DNA of 55,188 nt, taken from positions 1 to 55,188 of the forward strand of contig JAKSYS010000408.1 of the NCBI GenBank assembly GCA_022925895.1. The letters run 5' to 3'. Origin of the DNA: Fragilaria crotonensis. Its lineage: Eukaryota > Bacillariophyta > Fragilariophyceae > Fragilariales > Fragilariaceae. Under the pieces are notes generated by a model. The model saw only the letters and a program-made list of their open reading frames with translations, searched no databases and was not told where the DNA came from. The position numbers and the translations under genes were made by a program. Of this stretch, positions 52,254 through 55,188 are shown piece by piece. Positions within the stretch are counted from its first letter, which is position 1; each line of letters opens with the position of its first letter.

Positions 52254-55188
52254 CTAGAGCCAACTCACTTTCTTCGTAGCCTTAGCCTTGGCAACGGCAT
52301 TCTTCCAATAGTCGCAGCCTTCGATCAAAACAACATCCTTGCCATCGACATTGCACGTAACGCTACCATCCATGACTTGCTCCAACGACGACAACGCTTT
52401 TCCAATCCCTTCATCCAAGTCGTCCTTCACCGACACACATGGACGAAAGATGCTGACCTCAACTTGAGAACCTCCAACCTCAACGGTTTCAGCCTGCAGT
52501 AAAACTGCCCAAGGTGCAGCGCACACTTTTGGAAGTGGAATGGCACCCTTGAACTTGACCATGAATGTCTCGAGGTTATTTGCAACGGCGTTTTCAACCT
52601 CCGTGCCATCTTCCTGGAAGAATACTTCAACTACATCCTTCAAATCAAGACCTGCAGCCTTTCGAAGCTGCTGAATAGCATTCATAAGCTCACGAGCCAT
52701 TCCGGCAGAGAGGATAGACTCGTCTTGAGTGCAATCAACGGCAATAACCACTGACCCATCAGGAGCCTCAGTGGCTTCCCAATGCTCACCTTCTTTCGAA
52801 AAAGCCAAACGAGGCACAAGGTCGGTGGCATCGACTTCAACGTCCTCAAAAACAAATTTGCCTTCCTTAACAATTTTGACTGCATCTTCATGCGTCAACG
52901 CGTTGACAGTTGATTGGAATGCCTTCATCTTCTTCCCCAGTTTCTTGCCTAGCACAGTGAAGTTAGGCGTCAAGGACAACGTGACCCAGTCATGCTCCTT
53001 TTCCTTCGGAACGACCGAGAAATCCCAGGCGTTCAATTCCGAGAGAATGTATTTCTTCAGTGGTCCTGTGATGCCTTTGATGACAACATCGCTAGGATTT
53101 CGAAGTATGGCGACAACGCTCTTGACTGGCGTACGCAGAGAGATATTGCGTCGTTCACGGACTGTACGCCCCTGTTCGACAACGGTTTGAAGAGCCTCCA
53201 TGGCCTCAACAGCTTCTTGGTTCAAACGAGACTCGTCATATGCGGGTAGCTTCAGGAAATGGACAGAGTCACTCTTGCCTGGTACCACTGGATTGGCCTG
53301 GCCGCCTCCATTGACTGCCTCGACAAAGGTTGGCTGAAATTTTCGCAGTTCTTGGTAGAAGAACTCGGTCACGAACGGAGTAAAAGGTCCCATCAGAATT
53401 GTGACATCCAAGAGGACATTGTAAAGCACCTGTAGACCGGTCTCAGCCTCTTGCTCGGCGACAGCTCCTTCTCCTTCCATTCCCTTCAGGCGATCACGAT
53501 TGAGGCGCACATACCAGTAAGTCAATTGCGTGACGTATCGCACAAGCGCAGGCATCACCGTATAGAGGCGATATGCTGCCATTTCTTCGTGAACCAACTT
53601 GATGAGCCCCTGCGTAGCGGCTGAGATCCAGATATCGGTTGGATTGGTGGTGGAAAGGACCTTCTCCATACAGGGAACGAACTTGCTTCCACGTTCCTCC
53701 AATCTTTCCGCATTCTGCAAGAAGAAACGGAAAGCGTTGTACCAGGGGAGGAAGACCTCCTTGACTACACCAAGGACACCAGCCTCCTGAAATCTCAACG
53801 ACTCAGCTCGGACGACGGGAGAGTTGATGAGGTACATGCGTAACGCATCTGCGCCGTACTTGCCGATGACGACGGTGGGGTCTGGATAATTCTGTAGGCG
53901 CTTCGACATTTTCTTGCCATCTTCGGCCAGAACCAAACCGTTGACGATAAGATTCTTGAAGGCCGGCTTGTCGAAGAGTGCAGTGGACAGGACCATGAGT
54001 GTGTAGAACCAGCCACGGGTCTGATCAAGTCCCTCAGCGATAAAGTCAGCGGGGAATCCATTCTCGAACCTCTCCTTATTCTCAAACGGATAATGTTGCT
54101 GGGCGTAAGGCATAGAACCGGACTCGAACCAGCAGTCAAAGACTTCGTCCACACGCTTCAGTTCAGTACCAGGATTATTCTTCGAGGGGATAGTGATCTG
54201 GTCAACAGTTTCGCGATGCAAATCTTCCACCCGAACGCCAGAGAGATCTGCCAGTTCATCGACGCTACCAATGCAAACCACCTCAGTCAAATCTTTGTCG
54301 GCCCATATTGGGATCGGAGTTCCCCAGAAACGGTTTCGAGATACAGCCCAGTCGCGCGCGTCCGTCAACCAGTTGTGGAAGCGAACTTCCTTAACGTTGT
54401 TCGGAACCCAGTGCGTCTCCTTGTTGTTCTTGACGATATCATCACGGAACTCTTCGACTTTGATGAACCACGACGGAACGGCTTTGTAAATCAAAGGGGT
54501 ATCAGAACGCCAGCAGAAGGGATAGGAGTGATCCAAATTATCCTTCTGTACAAGACGTCCCATATCCTTGATGATCTGCATGAGAGTTTCATCAGCTTTC
54601 TTGACATGGAGCCCTTTTACTGCCACAACCGGGTCTACAAAGTTACCATTGTCGTCAATTGGGCATGGAAGGTCGTCACCTTTGGCAACGACACCGTTCA
54701 GGAGACAAACACGGTAATCATCCTCTCCGAACGCAGGGGCTTGGTGCACAATACCCGTACCAGCATCGTCAGTGACATACGCATCGGACACAACTCGGAA
54801 GTATCCCGGGGATTGAGGAGTGTTTGCAAAGAAGTCGAAGAGGGGGGTGTATTTCTTGCCGACCAGGTCTTTCCCAGCGTAGGTTTCCAAGACATCGTAC
54901 AACTCCTTAGCCATCTCAGGCTTCCACTTTTTCTTATTATTCATAATAGGGAATAATTGGGGTAAGCGGCTTTTTGCTAGAATAAACGTCTTGCCAGCCT
55001 TCTTATCGAGAATCTTTACGTACTCCAATTCTGCGTGGACGCAAAGAGCCAAGTTCGAGGGCAGTGTCCACGGCGTGGTCGTCCACGCAACAAACGACAC
55101 ACTCGCGTCTTCTTCAAGTGGAAAACTAACAACAACGGCAGGATCACGAACGTCCTTATAGTTCAAACCAGCCTCAAAGTTGCTCAAC
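52254..55188 (-). CDS. IARS: Isoleucyl-tRNA synthetase, C-terminal 977 residues (N-terminus beyond the window)
   Basis: Charges tRNA-Ile with isoleucine. The frame is open to the window edge, so the N-terminal part with the HIGH motif is cut off. Visible in order: the CP1 editing region with SVSFVAWTTTPWTLPSNLALCV, VTDDAGTGIVHQAPAFGEDD and FCWRSDTPLIYKAVPSWF; the ARDWAVSRNRFWGTPIPIW segment; LDQTRGWFYTLMVLS; KMSKR within EDGKKMSKRLQNYPDP at about residue 425 of this part; then the anticodon-binding helices (WYVRLNRDRLKG) and a eukaryotic-type C-terminal extension ending KKVSWL. The long C-terminal extension and sequence style fit the cytosolic eukaryotic enzyme rather than an organellar one. 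No break over 977 codons. Confidence 0.97.
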   Translation of the reverse strand, partial: LSNFEAGLNYKDVRDPAVVVSFPLEEDASVSFVAWTTTPWTLPSNLALCVHAELEYVKILDKKAGKTFILAKSRLPQLFPIMNNKKKWKPEMAKELYDVLETYAGKDLVGKKYTPLFDFFANTPQSPGYFRVVSDAYVTDDAGTGIVHQAPAFGEDDYRVCLLNGVVAKGDDLPCPIDDNGNFVDPVVAVKGLHVKKADETLMQIIKDMGRLVQKDNLDHSYPFCWRSDTPLIYKAVPSWFIKVEEFRDDIVKNNKETHWVPNNVKEVRFHNWLTDARDWAVSRNRFWGTPIPIWADKDLTEVVCIGSVDELADLSGVRVEDLHRETVDQITIPSKNNPGTELKRVDEVFDCWFESGSMPYAQQHYPFENKERFENGFPADFIAEGLDQTRGWFYTLMVLSTALFDKPAFKNLIVNGLVLAEDGKKMSKRLQNYPDPTVVIGKYGADALRMYLINSPVVRAESLRFQEAGVLGVVKEVFLPWYNAFRFFLQNAERLEERGSKFVPCMEKVLSTTNPTDIWISAATQGLIKLVHEEMAAYRLYTVMPALVRYVTQLTYWYVRLNRDRLKGMEGEGAVAEQEAETGLQVLYNVLLDVTILMGPFTPFVTEFFYQELRKFQPTFVEAVNGGGQANPVVPGKSDSVHFLKLPAYDESRLNQEAVEAMEALQTVVEQGRTVRERRNISLRTPVKSVVAILRNPSDVVIKGITGPLKKYILSELNAWDFSVVPKEKEHDWVTLSLTPNFTVLGKKLGKKMKAFQSTVNALTHEDAVKIVKEGKFVFEDVEVDATDLVPRLAFSKEGEHWEATEAPDGSVVIAVDCTQDESILSAGMARELMNAIQQLRKAAGLDLKDVVEVFFQEDGTEVENAVANNLETFMVKFKGAIPLPKVCAAPWAVLLQAETVEVGGSQVEVSIFRPCVSVKDDLDEGIGKALSSLEQVMDGSVTCNVDGKDVVLIEGCDYWKNAVAKAKATKKVSWL

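Overview
The window looks like nuclear DNA of a diatom, probably a pennate one. It has eukaryotic genes with few, short GT-AG introns (about 60-280 nt), an HNH nuclease whose N-terminus fits the bipartite plastid-targeting signal of diatoms, several protein families that I remember as recurrent in diatoms, and intergenic DNA rich in GTAC palindromes. The species cannot be told from the sequence alone.

Layout. (1) 1-4.8 kb: three housekeeping-type genes, Snf7/Vps32 (+), LSm4 (+) and a secreted or type I membrane protein (-). All three carry small frame breaks. (2) 5.3-8.8 kb: a decayed 3.5-kb DDE transposon (element A) bounded by TA and CAGCAGG terminal inverted repeats. (3) 9.7-11.2 kb: a five-exon, intact, probably plastid-targeted HNH endonuclease. 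(4) 11.4-20.4 kb: two related OTU cysteine-protease genes facing away from each other, with a ~5-kb Mutator-like element between them. That element carries a truncated MULE transposase, a Ulp1-like SUMO protease and a third gene that I read as a possible double-stranded beta-helix dioxygenase. A G-rich foldback repeat lies beside it. (5) 22.8-24.4 kb: a membrane-anchored alpha-hairpin-barrel protein. (6) 24.4-27.4 kb: decayed repeat-family coding sequence and an 8-bp microsatellite. (7) 27.4-33.0 kb: a 5.6-kb inverted-repeat element (B) inserted in the TACTGC microsatellite, with two convergent genes, both frameshifted, and a nested 115-bp foldback MITE. (8) 33.2-40.4 kb: two near-identical copies (C and D) of a 3.6-kb DDE element, head to tail, sharing one TA at the junction. 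They are the same transposase family as element A. (9) 41.1-55.2 kb: a gene-rich stretch with a GT61-like glycosyltransferase, the PP4 catalytic subunit, an integrase relic, an MRG15/Eaf3 chromo-MRG protein, a cyclic-nucleotide phosphodiesterase with a large insertion in its catalytic domain, and the C-terminal 977 residues of isoleucyl-tRNA synthetase.

The host genes do not form one pathway; they are ordinary nuclear genes separated by transposon blocks, which make up roughly two fifths of the window. The most unusual items are the three-gene MULE, the long D2-E3 spacing with a SAP-like segment in the TA-inserting transposases, the PDE insertion, the divergent OTU pair and a 10-bp intergenic palindrome (CTACCGGTAG) found seven times. 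Several genes and transposons show one-base frame breaks, often at homopolymers, so some apparent pseudogenes may be assembly errors.
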